A stretch of 64,000 nt of DNA, taken from the IMG/VR virus record IMGVR_UViG_3300037054_000079, positions 32,110 to 96,109 of that record. One strand, given 5' to 3'. Origin of the DNA: a virus. Of the stretch, positions 14,974-23,850 are shown piece by piece. The position numbers were made by a program, and so were the translations under genes. The notes under the pieces are model-generated. The model worked only from the letters and a program-made list of their open reading frames with translations. It was not told the DNA's origin and ran no database searches. Within the stretch, counting starts at the first letter, position 1. Each line of letters opens with the position of its first letter.

Positions 14974-15209
14974 CAAAACAGACAGTAAGGACAACGACAA
15001 AGCTGGCGACAAAGCCCGCACCGCAACAGACCACGCGGCACTATGGTCCGTGTCCGGCTTGTTCGGGCAGCGGCAAGCTGCGCAATTTGGTGCGGGCGCG
15101 CAACGTGAAACAACTGCGGAGCCAAGTGCCTGCGGCGGAGCGCAACAGAATGTGCAATATCTGCGGCGGCAAAGGTCAAGTCATCACAAGGGAAACGACA
15201 AAGAATTAA
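14970..15209 (+). CDS. DnaJ-type zinc-ribbon small protein
   Basis: 79 residues. PCPACSGSGKL and MCNICGGKGQV are two CxxCxGxG units like those of the DnaJ cysteine-rich domain, enough for one zinc. The N-terminus is basic and Thr-rich. It is probably a small zinc protein, not a chaperone, since the J domain is absent. Confidence 0.65.
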   Translation: MTKQTVRTTTKLATKPAPQQTTRHYGPCPACSGSGKLRNLVRARNVKQLRSQVPAAERNRMCNICGGKGQVITRETTKN

Positions 15210-15210
15210 C

Positions 15211-16548
15211 ATGGCAGACAACGGACACCGGAAGCTATCCCCCTCAAGTAGCCATCGTTGGATGAACTGCGCCGGGAGCATCGCGCTCATTGGCGACGAG
15301 TCATCGTCCGCCGGTATGCCCGCGATGATGGGCACCGCCGCGCACAAGGTCATCGAGACGATGATCTCGAACAATGAGCATGAGGCTCGCGAGTATCTTG
15401 GCAAGGTCGTTCTTGTCAAGCAAGCTGGCGACGAGCCATCCGAACTTCACGACAGCGCCGATCCATACATGCTCAACACAGACGGCACGACGCGCGCCGG
15501 GTGGTTCGCGTTCCCGGTCAATGAGGATATGGTCAGAAGCGTGCAAGTCACCATCGACGAGTGCGACCGCATCATCGCCGATATGTTTCACCCGGAAATC
15601 TTCGCCGAACGCTTCCTCGATATGTCGTGGCTCGATCCGCGCTGCGGCGGCACCGCCGACTTCACCGCCGTCGAGCCGTTCGGTGTCGCGCACTTGGTCG
15701 ATCACAAGAATGGCCGCGTCGTCGTCGAGGTCGTGGACAACGATCAGTTGAAGAACTACGCGGTGGGCGTGGCGCACGAACATCCTGACTGTGAAAGCGT
15801 GCGCGTCACGATCTCGCAGCCGAACGCGCCGCATGCGGAAGGCGCGGTGCGCATGGTCGAGTTCACGCGCGACGAACTGGCGATCTATGAAATCGAAATC
15901 AAGAAGGCTGCCGACGCCACGGCGATGCCGAACGCGCCACTGCGCGCGGGCGATTGGTGCGAGTGGTGCCCGGCCAAGACGCGCTGCCCGGCGTTCGAAG
16001 CAATGGCGATGGCTGAGGCTGCCGAGGACTTTGGGTTTAGTCCGGCTGAGGGACGAATGCCGGAGACGTTCGATGTGCTAGGCGAACTGGACGTTCCCAC
16101 GGTCAACACCGAGCGCACCGACGATCTCTATCGCAAGCGCAAGCTGATCCCACTGCTCGATCAGTGGTCGCGTGAGGTTGACTCGGCGATCCTGACGCAT
16201 CTCATGAACGGTGTGCCAGTCGGCGATCTCAAACTCGTGCGCGGCAAAACGAACCGCAAGTTCATCGTCGATAATGTCGAGGTCGAACAGCGGGTCAACA
16301 AGGATGTGCCGGGTGTCGCTCTCGTTGACTTGTGGACTGAGCCGAAGTTCAAAGGTCCGGCGCAAGTCGAGAAGCTTGGCGCGGACAAGGACGAACGCAA
16401 GCTCATGAAGGCCATCGTCGCCGAACTCGCCGCGAAACCGCCGGGCAAGTTGTCTGTCGCGCTCGCGAACGATCCGCGTCCGGCGGTCGATCCCGCCGAA
16501 GAAGCGGCGACTGAGTTCGCCGCCGACCCAATCGAGGGAGAGGATTGA
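15211..16548 (+). CDS. DUF2800 / RecB-Cas4-like nuclease
   Basis: 445 residues. LSPSSSHRWMNCAGSIAL, GTAAHKVIE, then GGTADFTAV and VDHKNGRVVVEVVDNDQLKN give the acid, acid and lysine of a PD-(D/E)XK nuclease. GDWCEWCPAKTRCPAF holds cysteines that, with the N-terminal one, can bind an iron-sulfur cluster as in Cas4 and AddB. The family travels with the Enc34-type SSB in phage replication modules, as here (18247-18882). A role in recombination or end processing is likely. Confidence 0.85.
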   Translation: MADNGHRKLSPSSSHRWMNCAGSIALIGDESSSAGMPAMMGTAAHKVIETMISNNEHEAREYLGKVVLVKQAGDEPSELHDSADPYMLNTDGTTRAGWFAFPVNEDMVRSVQVTIDECDRIIADMFHPEIFAERFLDMSWLDPRCGGTADFTAVEPFGVAHLVDHKNGRVVVEVVDNDQLKNYAVGVAHEHPDCESVRVTISQPNAPHAEGAVRMVEFTRDELAIYEIEIKKAADATAMPNAPLRAGDWCEWCPAKTRCPAFEAMAMAEAAEDFGFSPAEGRMPETFDVLGELDVPTVNTERTDDLYRKRKLIPLLDQWSREVDSAILTHLMNGVPVGDLKLVRGKTNRKFIVDNVEVEQRVNKDVPGVALVDLWTEPKFKGPAQVEKLGADKDERKLMKAIVAELAAKPPGKLSVALANDPRPAVDPAEEAATEFAADPIEGED

Positions 16549-16808
16549 TGCCTAGCGCCGCCGATGAAAGCTTCGAGCAGAGTCGCGGGGATGTGCACGC
16601 GAAACCAATTCACGCTGACATTACGGAGGGGATACACCTATTGTCCCGCTCGAACTTCTATTTAGCCGAGGACGCGCGCCGACCGGAGGGTCCAAATATC
16701 GGGTCGAATGGCGAGCACCTTACCATCTCTTTTTTATCGCTCAACCGGACGCACCTTGCCGAACGGCTGGGCGCACTGGAATGGTTGAATGAGAGGGCTA
16801 GGATATGA
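16548..16808 (+). CDS. Small hypothetical protein
   Basis: 86 residues from the ATG that overlaps the nuclease stop (TGATG). Mixed composition with a C-terminal helix (HLAERLGALEWLNERARI). No family is recognised. Confidence 0.55.
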   Translation: MPSAADESFEQSRGDVHAKPIHADITEGIHLLSRSNFYLAEDARRPEGPNIGSNGEHLTISFLSLNRTHLAERLGALEWLNERARI

Positions 16809-17098
16809 GTAGCATCCTGTCTACCGACGATGAAGCTCTTGTAAAGCGCATTCGAGGTCCACAGCGAGAAACGATCAATGCAGTCGCCGACGAGCATACC
16901 CGTCAGCTACTTCTTGCGGCGTTTGGTTTTCGCAATTCGACGCTTGGGCAACGCCGCGCGGTATCGCGCCGAATAACTCTGGCGCTGAAAAAACAAATTC
17001 TTGCCTATCCGGCGGGAGTGTACGACCGCACAATCGCGCAACAGTTGAATGTAGCGATCAATCCTGTATCGCGGCTACGTCGAGGGACTCGAAAATGA
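16805..17098 (+). CDS. Hypothetical basic helical protein
   Basis: 97 residues. The C-terminal part (YDRTIAQQLNVAINPVSRLR) has the look of a helix-turn-helix, so DNA binding is possible. Coupled by ATGA overlaps on both sides. Confidence 0.55.
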   Translation: MSSILSTDDEALVKRIRGPQRETINAVADEHTRQLLLAAFGFRNSTLGQRRAVSRRITLALKKQILAYPAGVYDRTIAQQLNVAINPVSRLRRGTRK

Positions 17099-17433
17099 AG
17101 CCAGTCCCAACAAAAGATGCCACGCACAAGTTTGCCAAGCCCGCGAATTGGGACGACGAGGCGAACGGCAAGTGCGGCGATCTGTCCGTTCGCGTGCAGA
17201 AGTTCGGCGCGACCGAACTTATTGAGTGCGTAAGCACGTGGGCACCGACAGAGGCAGAACTCATACTGCTCTTGCGCGGCGGAGTCGTAGTTCTGAGCAT
17301 CGTCGGAACGCAGCCGCCGGTCGCAGTCACCGCCGAGGATTGTCCGCACATGGTCTTCGACGACAGCACTGCGCCGCTGCCGGATGAAGACAGTCTCGGA
17401 CGCGAGCCGGAGGCGGGCAACGATGGTGGCTAA
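17095..17433 (+). CDS. Hypothetical protein
   Basis: 112 residues. A beta-rich middle (GDLSVRVQKFGATELIECVS, LILLLRGGVVVLSIVG) and an acidic C-terminus. No family is recognised. Confidence 0.55.
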   Translation: MKPVPTKDATHKFAKPANWDDEANGKCGDLSVRVQKFGATELIECVSTWAPTEAELILLLRGGVVVLSIVGTQPPVAVTAEDCPHMVFDDSTAPLPDEDSLGREPEAGNDGG

Positions 17434-18046
17434 ACCTTACAAGTGCATCGTCTGCGGCAACACAGACCCGGACACGTTCGCCCGATGCTATCATCCGGGA
17501 TGTCCGGACGGTCACGATCAGCCGGGGCGCTTCCCGAGCTATCCGCCGACGCCCCTCACAGCCGAGGACCGGCGCGCGGGCCGCGTGATACTGCTCATTC
17601 TTGCATTCTTGCTTATCAGCATGGTCTACGCCTGCAATCTCGTTCTGAGTACAGCGCACGCAGCCGATCACGGTTATGACCACTCCGCGCCGGTCGTGCA
17701 GTGGTTTGACGGCCTGTTGCAGCCGGATCGGCCAGTCGCCGCGACCGATCCACTCCTATACGGATGCTGCACAAAGAGCGACGCTTACGAGGCCGACATC
17801 TATGACGTGGAGGGCTACAACACAGGCCGAAAAATGTGCAACGCGACGATCACAGAGGGCAGCGAGAAGAAGTTTGCGGATAGCAGCACTCGTACAGCCA
17901 TCCCGAACGGTACAAAGATTGAGTTCGCTTGCTCTAAAGTGAACCCGCCAAAAGACGGCAACCCGACAGGGCACGCATGGATTTTTGCGGCTGCTAGTGG
18001 CGTTCATACCACGTTCTGTTTTGTCCCACTACTGCCGGGGTCGTGA
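17423..18046 (+). CDS. Membrane-anchored protein with N-terminal zinc knuckle
   Basis: 207 residues; the ATG overlaps the upstream stop by 11 bases. YKCIVCGNTD plus CYHPGCPDGH forms a cytoplasmic zinc-type knuckle, a helix (RVILLILAFLLISMVYACNL) spans the membrane at about residues 53-76, and the C-terminal 125 residues with six cysteines would be periplasmic, probably disulfide-bonded. The topology is inferred. The function is unknown. Confidence 0.6.
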   Translation: MVAKPYKCIVCGNTDPDTFARCYHPGCPDGHDQPGRFPSYPPTPLTAEDRRAGRVILLILAFLLISMVYACNLVLSTAHAADHGYDHSAPVVQWFDGLLQPDRPVAATDPLLYGCCTKSDAYEADIYDVEGYNTGRKMCNATITEGSEKKFADSSTRTAIPNGTKIEFACSKVNPPKDGNPTGHAWIFAAASGVHTTFCFVPLLPGS

Positions 18047-18047
18047 C

Positions 18048-18200
18048 ATGAGTTGTGAGGGCTGCAAAGAGCGTCGAGAAGCGGCTGCGGCGCTGCTGCG
18101 CGAGATGCGCGACTCATTCCTGCGCAAAGTAGGCGTCATACACATGCCGCCGCCAAAAGAAATTCAACCGCCGAAGGTTGACTCGCCGAGCGGGCGGTGA
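18048..18200 (+). CDS. Small protein with CxxC
   Basis: 50 residues starting MSCEGCKERREAAAALLREM, a helix with an N-terminal CEGC, and a Pro-rich end. It sits directly before the SSB gene. The function is unknown. Confidence 0.5.
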   Translation: MSCEGCKERREAAAALLREMRDSFLRKVGVIHMPPPKEIQPPKVDSPSGR

Positions 18201-18246
18201 TAAGTCCCGCGTGCCACTTAAAACCAAAACCATGAAAGGATACAAG

Positions 18247-18882
18247 ATGGCAACGAAAGCAGCGACGCCCGCAAAGGCGTTAAAAACTCCGAGGTTCCGC
18301 GTGAGCTTCGAGAGCGTGTTCGAAAAGTCCGCCTTTGGCACCAGCACTCCAAGTTGGTCGCTTACCGGGCTGTTCTACCCCAAGACTTTCACCGACGACG
18401 AGAAGCAAAAGTGGATGGCTATCCGCAAGCAGCTTGACGTTGTGTCGCTGGAAGCTTTCAAGAAGCCGATGAAAGAACTCGACCGGGGTCTCTACAAGAC
18501 GCCGTATCACAAGGGCAACGAAAAGTCCTATGAAGGCTACGGCGATCCGGATATGGTCTACTTCCGTATGGCAAGCGCGCTGCGCAAGCCACAGATCGTA
18601 GACTTGACCGGCAACGCGATCACCATCGAGAACCGAGAAGAATTTTACTCGGGATGTTGGGCGCGCGCTTCGGTCAACGTGTTCGCGAGCGTCAAGTGGA
18701 AGTCCCTGTCCATTGGTCTCGGTAATCTGCAAAAGATCAAGGACGATACATCGTTCATGGGCGGTACATCAGCCGAGGAAGATTTCGGTGGTGACACGCC
18801 TGAGTTCGAGACGGGCACGGATGACACCGATTTTGGTATCGGTGGCTCTGCGGCTGACGAGGATGACGATCCGACCGCGTAA
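18247..18882 (+). CDS. Enc34-type (DUF2815) single-stranded DNA-binding protein
   Basis: 211 residues behind AAAGGATACAAG. RFRVSFESVFEKSAFGTSTP, WSLTGLFYPKT, then YSGCWARASVNVFASVKWKS and GNLQKIKDDTSFMGG follow the DUF2815/Enc34 ssDNA-binding pattern. The last 40 residues are very acidic and end DEDDDPTA, an SSB-like tail for partner binding. It coats ssDNA during replication. The neighbouring DUF2800 nuclease and Pol A agree. The stop codon lies in the same tetraloop hairpin as at 11927-11942. Confidence 0.85.
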   Translation: MATKAATPAKALKTPRFRVSFESVFEKSAFGTSTPSWSLTGLFYPKTFTDDEKQKWMAIRKQLDVVSLEAFKKPMKELDRGLYKTPYHKGNEKSYEGYGDPDMVYFRMASALRKPQIVDLTGNAITIENREEFYSGCWARASVNVFASVKWKSLSIGLGNLQKIKDDTSFMGGTSAEEDFGGDTPEFETGTDDTDFGIGGSAADEDDDPTA

Positions 18883-18915
18883 GCGGTAGGCTAGGCGGCG
18901 CGAAAGCGTGAGCCG

Positions 18916-18957
18916 ATCCTCGGCGAACTTCTCCATGGCTCGCCGGGGATTTTCTTC
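18916..18957 (+). terminator. Rho-independent terminator after the SSB gene
   Basis: ATCCTCGGCGA (18916-18926) pairs with TCGCCGGGGAT (18940-18950), with one wobble, and is followed by TTTCTTCTTT. Confidence 0.7.
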
Positions 18958-18974
18958 TTTGCAAAGGACAAGAG

Positions 18975-19256
18975 ATGTTCACACGAAATCCGCCGCCGCC
19001 CCCGGCTCCGCCGCCGCCGGTTATCACCAAGATCGAGTTACTCGCCGACGCTATAGAGGCCATGGTGGTCGCGGTGAACGTCGCGCTTAAAGACCCGCCG
19101 CCGCGTAACGCATACGTCGCGGTTAAAACAGCCCGCGATGAAATGGCGACAGCCTTGCGAGAGTTTTTGCTGCCCACATTGCGAGTTGTCGGCGGACGGG
19201 ATATGGATAGTTTCATAGATGATCCATTCCAGTTTGGGCCTCCGAAGAAACAATGA
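18975..19256 (+). CDS. Hypothetical protein with proline-rich N-terminus
   Basis: 93 residues behind AAAGGACAAGAG. It starts MFTRNPPPPPAPPPPV, followed by a helical domain (AVKTARDEMATALREFLLPT). No family is recognised. It is the first gene after the terminator and overlaps the endonuclease gene by ATGA. Confidence 0.6.
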   Translation: MFTRNPPPPPAPPPPVITKIELLADAIEAMVVAVNVALKDPPPRNAYVAVKTARDEMATALREFLLPTLRVVGGRDMDSFIDDPFQFGPPKKQ

Positions 19257-19753
19257 GGGACCGGCTCACAGTTTTTCGAGATGATAAGCACCGACGCGGT
19301 GTCGAGTCAGCCCGACGATACCGCGCGGCGCATCCTGAGCGCGTTGAAGGATCGTTCGCCCGCTGGCGTAAAGCTAACCCTACAACTTCGGCTGAGCGCC
19401 GCCGCGCCGATATAGCATGGTGCAAGAAACATCCTGTTCGCTACCTATTACGTGGCGCGCGTGCTAGGGCTAAGCGCAAAGGCATCCCGTTCAATTTATG
19501 TGAGGCTGACCTTTTACCCGCGCCAAAATGGTGCCCCATCTTAGGGCTGCGTCTTATCTACGGTGTTGACGGCAAAAGCCGACACCTGTACGAGAACGGA
19601 GCCGCAGCGTCACTAGACCGCATCAAAAATGCACGGGGATACGTGAAAGGAAATGTCATCATCATAAGCTTGCGTGCTAATCTTTTGAAGGGTCAGGCTA
19701 CATTGACTGAACTCAAAAGGATCGCCGCCTTCTATTCACGGATAGGAGGCTAA
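19253..19753 (+). CDS. HNH-type endonuclease upstream of the DNA polymerase
   Basis: 166 residues. A basic N-terminal half (ARRYRAAHPERVEGSFARWR) leads to WCPILGLRLIYG, AASLDRIKNARGYVKGNVII and SLRANLLKGQATLTELKRI, the pattern of a common phage-associated homing endonuclease. Such genes often sit beside conserved replication genes. Its end abuts the polymerase frame, which has no ordinary start codon, so its arrival may have altered the polymerase start. Confidence 0.7.
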   Translation: MRDRLTVFRDDKHRRGVESARRYRAAHPERVEGSFARWRKANPTTSAERRRADIAWCKKHPVRYLLRGARARAKRKGIPFNLCEADLLPAPKWCPILGLRLIYGVDGKSRHLYENGAAASLDRIKNARGYVKGNVIIISLRANLLKGQATLTELKRIAAFYSRIGG

Positions 19754-19754
19754 A

Positions 19755-22700
19755 ATTATATTTTTAGATTTTGAGACGAGGGGTGTGGTCGATCTGATAA
19801 AGGTCGGGCAGACTCGCTATGCAATGGACGAAGCAACACAGGCGCTTTGTTTTTGTTGGTCGTTCGATCAAGAGATCAAAGTCGATCTGTGGCACCGCGA
19901 GCATCCGTGGATCGTCAAGAGCACATTCCCCCGAGAGTTGTGCGAGCGCATCGCCAGCGGCGAGCTAGTCGAGGCGCATAACGCGGGCTTCGAGTTTCAT
20001 ATTTGGAATTTAGTGCTGTGCCGGGAATTTCCCGAGTTCGCACCATACCTCTTGAAGCTTGAGCAAATGCGCTGCTCAGCCGCGAAAGCCTCGTGTCTCT
20101 CGCTGCCCCGCGCGCTAGGCGATGCGGTGAACGCAGTCAATCTTCCGCAAAAGAAACTGGCGGACGGTCGCCGACTCATAAACAAGCTCAGCAAGCCGCA
20201 TATCCGTAAGGTCAAGACGGTCGATCAGGGTAGGATCGACCTCGGCTACAGCAAAAAAGAAGCGACCACGGTCGAGAACGTCACCGAATGGTGCGAGGAA
20301 GAAGCCGAGCACCGCAAGAATTGGGTCTACTGCGCGCAGGACGTGCGCGCCGAGCGCGGTCTCTCGAACTTCTGCCCCGAGATGACGCCGCGCGAACTCG
20401 AATACTGGCAAATGGATTTTCGCATGAACGAGCGCGGGATCACGCTCGATCTCCCCGCTGCCGAAGTGGCGCTCGATCTTGCCGCTAAAGAGACCACGCG
20501 ACTCAACACCGAACTGCAAGAGATCACGAGCGGCACCGTGCCGAAAGGTTCGCAGCGCGCCAAGCTGCTCAAGTGGATAAATGGTACGTTGCAGGAAGTT
20601 GTAGGTGAGCAGGTAGCCGGATTAGCCAATACCAAGGCAGATACGCTTTCCTTTTCGCTCCACGGCGTGCCCACAAAAGCCGGAGAGGAAGCTAAAGCTG
20701 CTGCCAAACCGGAGGTCGATGCGAAGTGGGAGGCCATCGGCATCAACGGTCTTCCGATACGCCGCGTGATGGAAATCTGCATGGAAGTCAACCGAACCTC
20801 CGTGTCAAAGTACGATCAAATGGTCAACAGCGTTTGCCCGGACGGCAAGCTGCATGACATCATGCTCTACAACGGCGCGGACCGCCCGGTAAGCGGCGAT
20901 GCGGAAGTGCTGACTCGCCAAGGGTGGCAGCGGATTGATGAATGGCAGGGCGGCGAGATCGCTCAGTGGGCACATAAGAAATTCAGCGCGGGTGAGATCA
21001 CATTCGCCCCCGCAACGCGCGCGGCCTTTGCATACACCGGCGATATGGTACGGATGGTCGGCCCGAGTACAGAACTGCTTTGCACGGTCGATCATAAAAT
21101 CCCACTCATTAGCTGCCGAGACAATCTGACGGACTTTGCAGCAGGCGAAGTCGGTCGCTGTAATTGGGCGGCCCCTCTTGCGGGCCATTATACAGGCGCG
21201 CCTGAGCCGCACCCCCGCACGCGTCTCATTGTCATGTATCAGGCGGATGGCCGCACTCCCGAGGGAGCCGGAGCGCTGACCCTCCACTTTCGGAAATCAA
21301 GAAAGATAGCGCGGTGCAAAATGCTGTTACAGGCGGCCTCGTTGAAGTTCATCGAGCGGGTTGACGGAGATGGCTCTACCAATATCAAGATCGTTGCTGC
21401 GCCCGGATGGCTGCGCCGCTCCAAAGAATTTGGAGCTTGGCTACTAGATCATGATCCAGTGGTGTTCGTTGACGAGCTAAAGCACTGGGATGGCTGCACC
21501 GATAAGCGAAACATAGCTCCGGGAACCTCCTACTCGACATGCTCTAAAAACAATGCTGAGTGGGTGCAGACAATGGCGTCGCTCGCGGGGACGCGCGCAC
21601 ACATTGAAGATCGTGGCACCCGCAATGAGAATTGGAGCCGAAGTTACCGCGTGCATGTCCATAGCGCAGGCGCACGGAGTTGGCTTAAGAAAGGATGGAC
21701 GTTTGAGCGCGAGCCTAGCACGGGAGAAGTCTACTGCGCGCGAACGGAAACTGGCTATTTTCTTGTCCGCTATAACGGGACAATTCAAGTAACTGGGAAC
21801 ACGGGCCGATGGTCCGGCAAAGGTGTGCAGCCCCACAACTTCGTGCGCGGCTGGACAAAGGATATGTCTTCCGCATGGGAAGACATCATGTCGCTCGACC
21901 TCGACCTCATTACGATGATATGGGGCGAGCCGATGGTGGTGCTCGCGAAAGCGTGTCGCGGCGCGCTCATAGCATCCGAAGGCAATGAGTTATACGCCGC
22001 CGACTTCAACGCCATCGAAGCTCGCAAGCTCGCATGGCTGGCAAACTGCGTGAAGCTGCTCACGCTGTTCCTGAGCGGCGGCGATCCGTACATTGAAATG
22101 GCGTGCGCGATCTATCAGCTTCCGCTTCCGACAACTAAAGCGGAGCGCGACCTCTTTAAGAAAGAGCACAAGAGCGAGCGCAATCTTGGCAAGAAGGCCA
22201 TTCTCGGGCTAGGCTACGCAATGGGGTGGGAGAAGTTTCAGGCGACCGTCTATGCTGACGAGGGCATATGGCTCGAAGACGAGTTCTGTCAGCGAGTCGT
22301 GCGCATTTATCGCAAGGAAATGTACCCTGAAATCCCGGCGCTGTGGGCGAACACCGGCATTGCAGCCATCGGCGCGGTGCAGGAAGGTGGCGAGTGGTTC
22401 GTTGGCGGCGACGAGCTTGGAGTCGGTGGCGTCAGCTACTTCATGAGCGATGACAGGAATTTCTTGCACTGTTGGTTGCCTAGCGGTCGCTTACTCGCGT
22501 ATCTATATCCCGAAGTGCATGTGCGGGTGAACTACCGCTTCGCCGCCCTCAATGAGCGCGGCAAGCCGACGATGGTTATGTTCCCGGCGAAGAAGAACGT
22601 GCCGATGAACCGCGTGCGCTATCACGCCGAGAAGATAGCGGAGAAACAGCATAAGCGGCTGCTCGACGACAAGCCCGCGAGTTTCCTATCGCCGCACCTA

Positions 22701-23003
22701 TCATTCATGGGCCGCAATATCGTCACTAAACAGTGGCAGCGGTGCGGCACCCACGGCGGATCGCTCGTCGAGAACTACGATCAGGCGTCGTCTCGCGATC
22801 TGCTCGCCGAAGCAATGTTGCGCGTAGATCAAGATGAACGATTTGGGCTGTTGCTCTCGATCCACGATGAAGTGATCGCTGAGGCCCCTATTGGCACTTG
22901 CTCGCTTAAAGAGTTCGAGGATATGATGGCTATCGTGCCTGATTGGGCACCGGGTATGCCAATCGCCGCTGAGGGTTGGATAGGACCGAGACTTAGAAAA
23001 TGA
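19755..23003 (+). CDS. polA: Family A DNA polymerase with 3'-5' exonuclease and intein
   Basis: The first ordinary start (GTG 19785) lies after the essential exonuclease motif LDFETRG. The frame upstream is open only back to TAG 19743-19745, and GGAGG (19745-19749) stands five bases before ATT 19755, so an AUU start giving IIFLDFETRG is proposed (1082 residues). The exonuclease completes with HNAGFEF and YCAQD. Residues 378-682 are an intein splitting YNGADR from TGRWSGKG. The polymerase domain has motif A AADFNAIEARK, motif B RNLGKKAILGLGYAMG and motif C SIHDEVIAE. After splicing about 777 residues remain, a usual length. It is the main replicative enzyme. The start codon is the uncertain part. 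Confidence 0.9.
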   Translation: MIFLDFETRGVVDLIKVGQTRYAMDEATQALCFCWSFDQEIKVDLWHREHPWIVKSTFPRELCERIASGELVEAHNAGFEFHIWNLVLCREFPEFAPYLLKLEQMRCSAAKASCLSLPRALGDAVNAVNLPQKKLADGRRLINKLSKPHIRKVKTVDQGRIDLGYSKKEATTVENVTEWCEEEAEHRKNWVYCAQDVRAERGLSNFCPEMTPRELEYWQMDFRMNERGITLDLPAAEVALDLAAKETTRLNTELQEITSGTVPKGSQRAKLLKWINGTLQEVVGEQVAGLANTKADTLSFSLHGVPTKAGEEAKAAAKPEVDAKWEAIGINGLPIRRVMEICMEVNRTSVSKYDQMVNSVCPDGKLHDIMLYNGADRPVSGDAEVLTRQGWQRIDEWQGGEIAQWAHKKFSAGEITFAPATRAAFAYTGDMVRMVGPSTELLCTVDHKIPLISCRDNLTDFAAGEVGRCNWAAPLAGHYTGAPEPHPRTRLIVMYQADGRTPEGAGALTLHFRKSRKIARCKMLLQAASLKFIERVDGDGSTNIKIVAAPGWLRRSKEFGAWLLDHDPVVFVDELKHWDGCTDKRNIAPGTSYSTCSKNNAEWVQTMASLAGTRAHIEDRGTRNENWSRSYRVHVHSAGARSWLKKGWTFEREPSTGEVYCARTETGYFLVRYNGTIQVTGNTGRWSGKGVQPHNFVRGWTKDMSSAWEDIMSLDLDLITMIWGEPMVVLAKACRGALIASEGNELYAADFNAIEARKLAWLANCVKLLTLFLSGGDPYIEMACAIYQLPLPTTKAERDLFKKEHKSERNLGKKAILGLGYAMGWEKFQATVYADEGIWLEDEFCQRVVRIYRKEMYPEIPALWANTGIAAIGAVQEGGEWFVGGDELGVGGVSYFMSDDRNFLHCWLPSGRLLAYLYPEVHVRVNYRFAALNERGKPTMVMFPAKKNVPMNRVRYHAEKIAEKQHKRLLDDKPASFLSPHLSFMGRNIVTKQWQRCGTHGGSLVENYDQASSRDLLAEAMLRVDQDERFGLLLSIHDEVIAEAPIGTCSLKEFEDMMAIVPDWAPGMPIAAEGWIGPRLRK
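20886..21800 (+). other. Intein with LAGLIDADG-type homing endonuclease in DNA polymerase
   Basis: 305 residues. The start PVSGDAEVLTRQGWQRIDEW aligns with intein block A, but position 1 is Pro instead of Cys or Ser. Block B is CTVDHKIP. A central region contains LIVMYQADGR and VDELKHWDGC, the two acidic DOD-type endonuclease motifs. Block F is GEVYCARTETGYFLV with a cysteine, and the end is IQVTGN, so the terminal Asn is kept but the penultimate His is Gly. The next extein residue is Thr. Pro1 plus the block F Cys recalls class 3 inteins; the Trp expected two residues after the block B His is Ile here. Confidence 0.85.
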
Positions 23004-23485
23004 CGCCACAGCAAAAATGGTACGCTTCACATCCGCCGGAGTATCATGTGTGGAAAGACATGATCTCCCGGTGCTATACACCAACTCGGAAAAACTTTGC
23101 TTATTATGGCGGTCGCGGAGTGACGGTGTGCGCCCGCTGGCGGAAATCTTATGCGGCGTTCTTTGCGGATATGAAGCGGCGACCATCGGCGCGACACGAG
23201 CTAGACCGATATCCCGACAAGAATGGCCCCTATGCCCCGGACAATTGCCGGTGGGCGACGAAACGACAGCAACAGCAAAACATCCGCACAAATCATATCT
23301 TAGAGTTTTGTGGATTGCGCCAGTGCATCACTGAATGGGCGCGGCAAATCGGGATTAGCCCGCAGGCTCTATATTATAGGTTGTCCCGTTCGCAAATGTC
23401 TGTTAAGGAAGCATTGACTCGTCCCCCGCGTCAGTATGGAGGACAGCTATGCAGACCGAAACTAAGTCAAGGACTTCTCAGGTGA
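23000..23485 (+). CDS. HNH-family phage endonuclease
   Basis: 161 residues, overlapping the polymerase stop by ATGA. YHVWKDMISRCYTPTRKNFA, YYGGRGVTVCARW, then HELDRYPDKNGPYAPDNCRW match a frequent phage homing-endonuclease-like family. The C-terminal 50 residues (ITEWARQIGISPQALYYRLS) form a helix-turn-helix that would bind DNA. It flanks Pol A on the other side from the 19253 endonuclease. Confidence 0.72.
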   Translation: MTPQQKWYASHPPEYHVWKDMISRCYTPTRKNFAYYGGRGVTVCARWRKSYAAFFADMKRRPSARHELDRYPDKNGPYAPDNCRWATKRQQQQNIRTNHILEFCGLRQCITEWARQIGISPQALYYRLSRSQMSVKEALTRPPRQYGGQLCRPKLSQGLLR

Positions 23486-23850
23486 CGCGGCTCAATCGCG
23501 TACAGGCTGACGAGATCGCGCAGACGCTTGACACGCTAAGTGTCATTGCGCTCGATCATCCGGACACTGTTGACTCGGATAGTCAGACCTATGCACAGGC
23601 GTTCACAAGCGCCGCCGATGCCATTCGTATTCTCTCGAAACAGAAAGCCTTGACACCGGAGGTCAATGAGGCGTATCAGGCCACCGGATATCTGCTTGAT
23701 CTGGACGAGGAAAACCACCGGCTGCGACTAGCACTTTATCAGGGCGATCCAAAGAATGTGCGCAGTTTCCTATTGCTCGACTCGCCCGAGGTCTATGACA
23801 CAGCGCAGCGCCTAATCAGGAAGTATGACATCCTTGAAGGGATAAAATGA
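23449..23850 (+). CDS. Hypothetical protein
   Basis: 133 residues behind GGAGGACAGCT, overlapping the endonuclease end by 37 bases. All-helical, with TYAQAFTSAADAIRILSKQK and a long C-terminal helix. No family is recognised. Confidence 0.6.
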   Translation: MQTETKSRTSQVTRLNRVQADEIAQTLDTLSVIALDHPDTVDSDSQTYAQAFTSAADAIRILSKQKALTPEVNEAYQATGYLLDLDEENHRLRLALYQGDPKNVRSFLLLDSPEVYDTAQRLIRKYDILEGIK

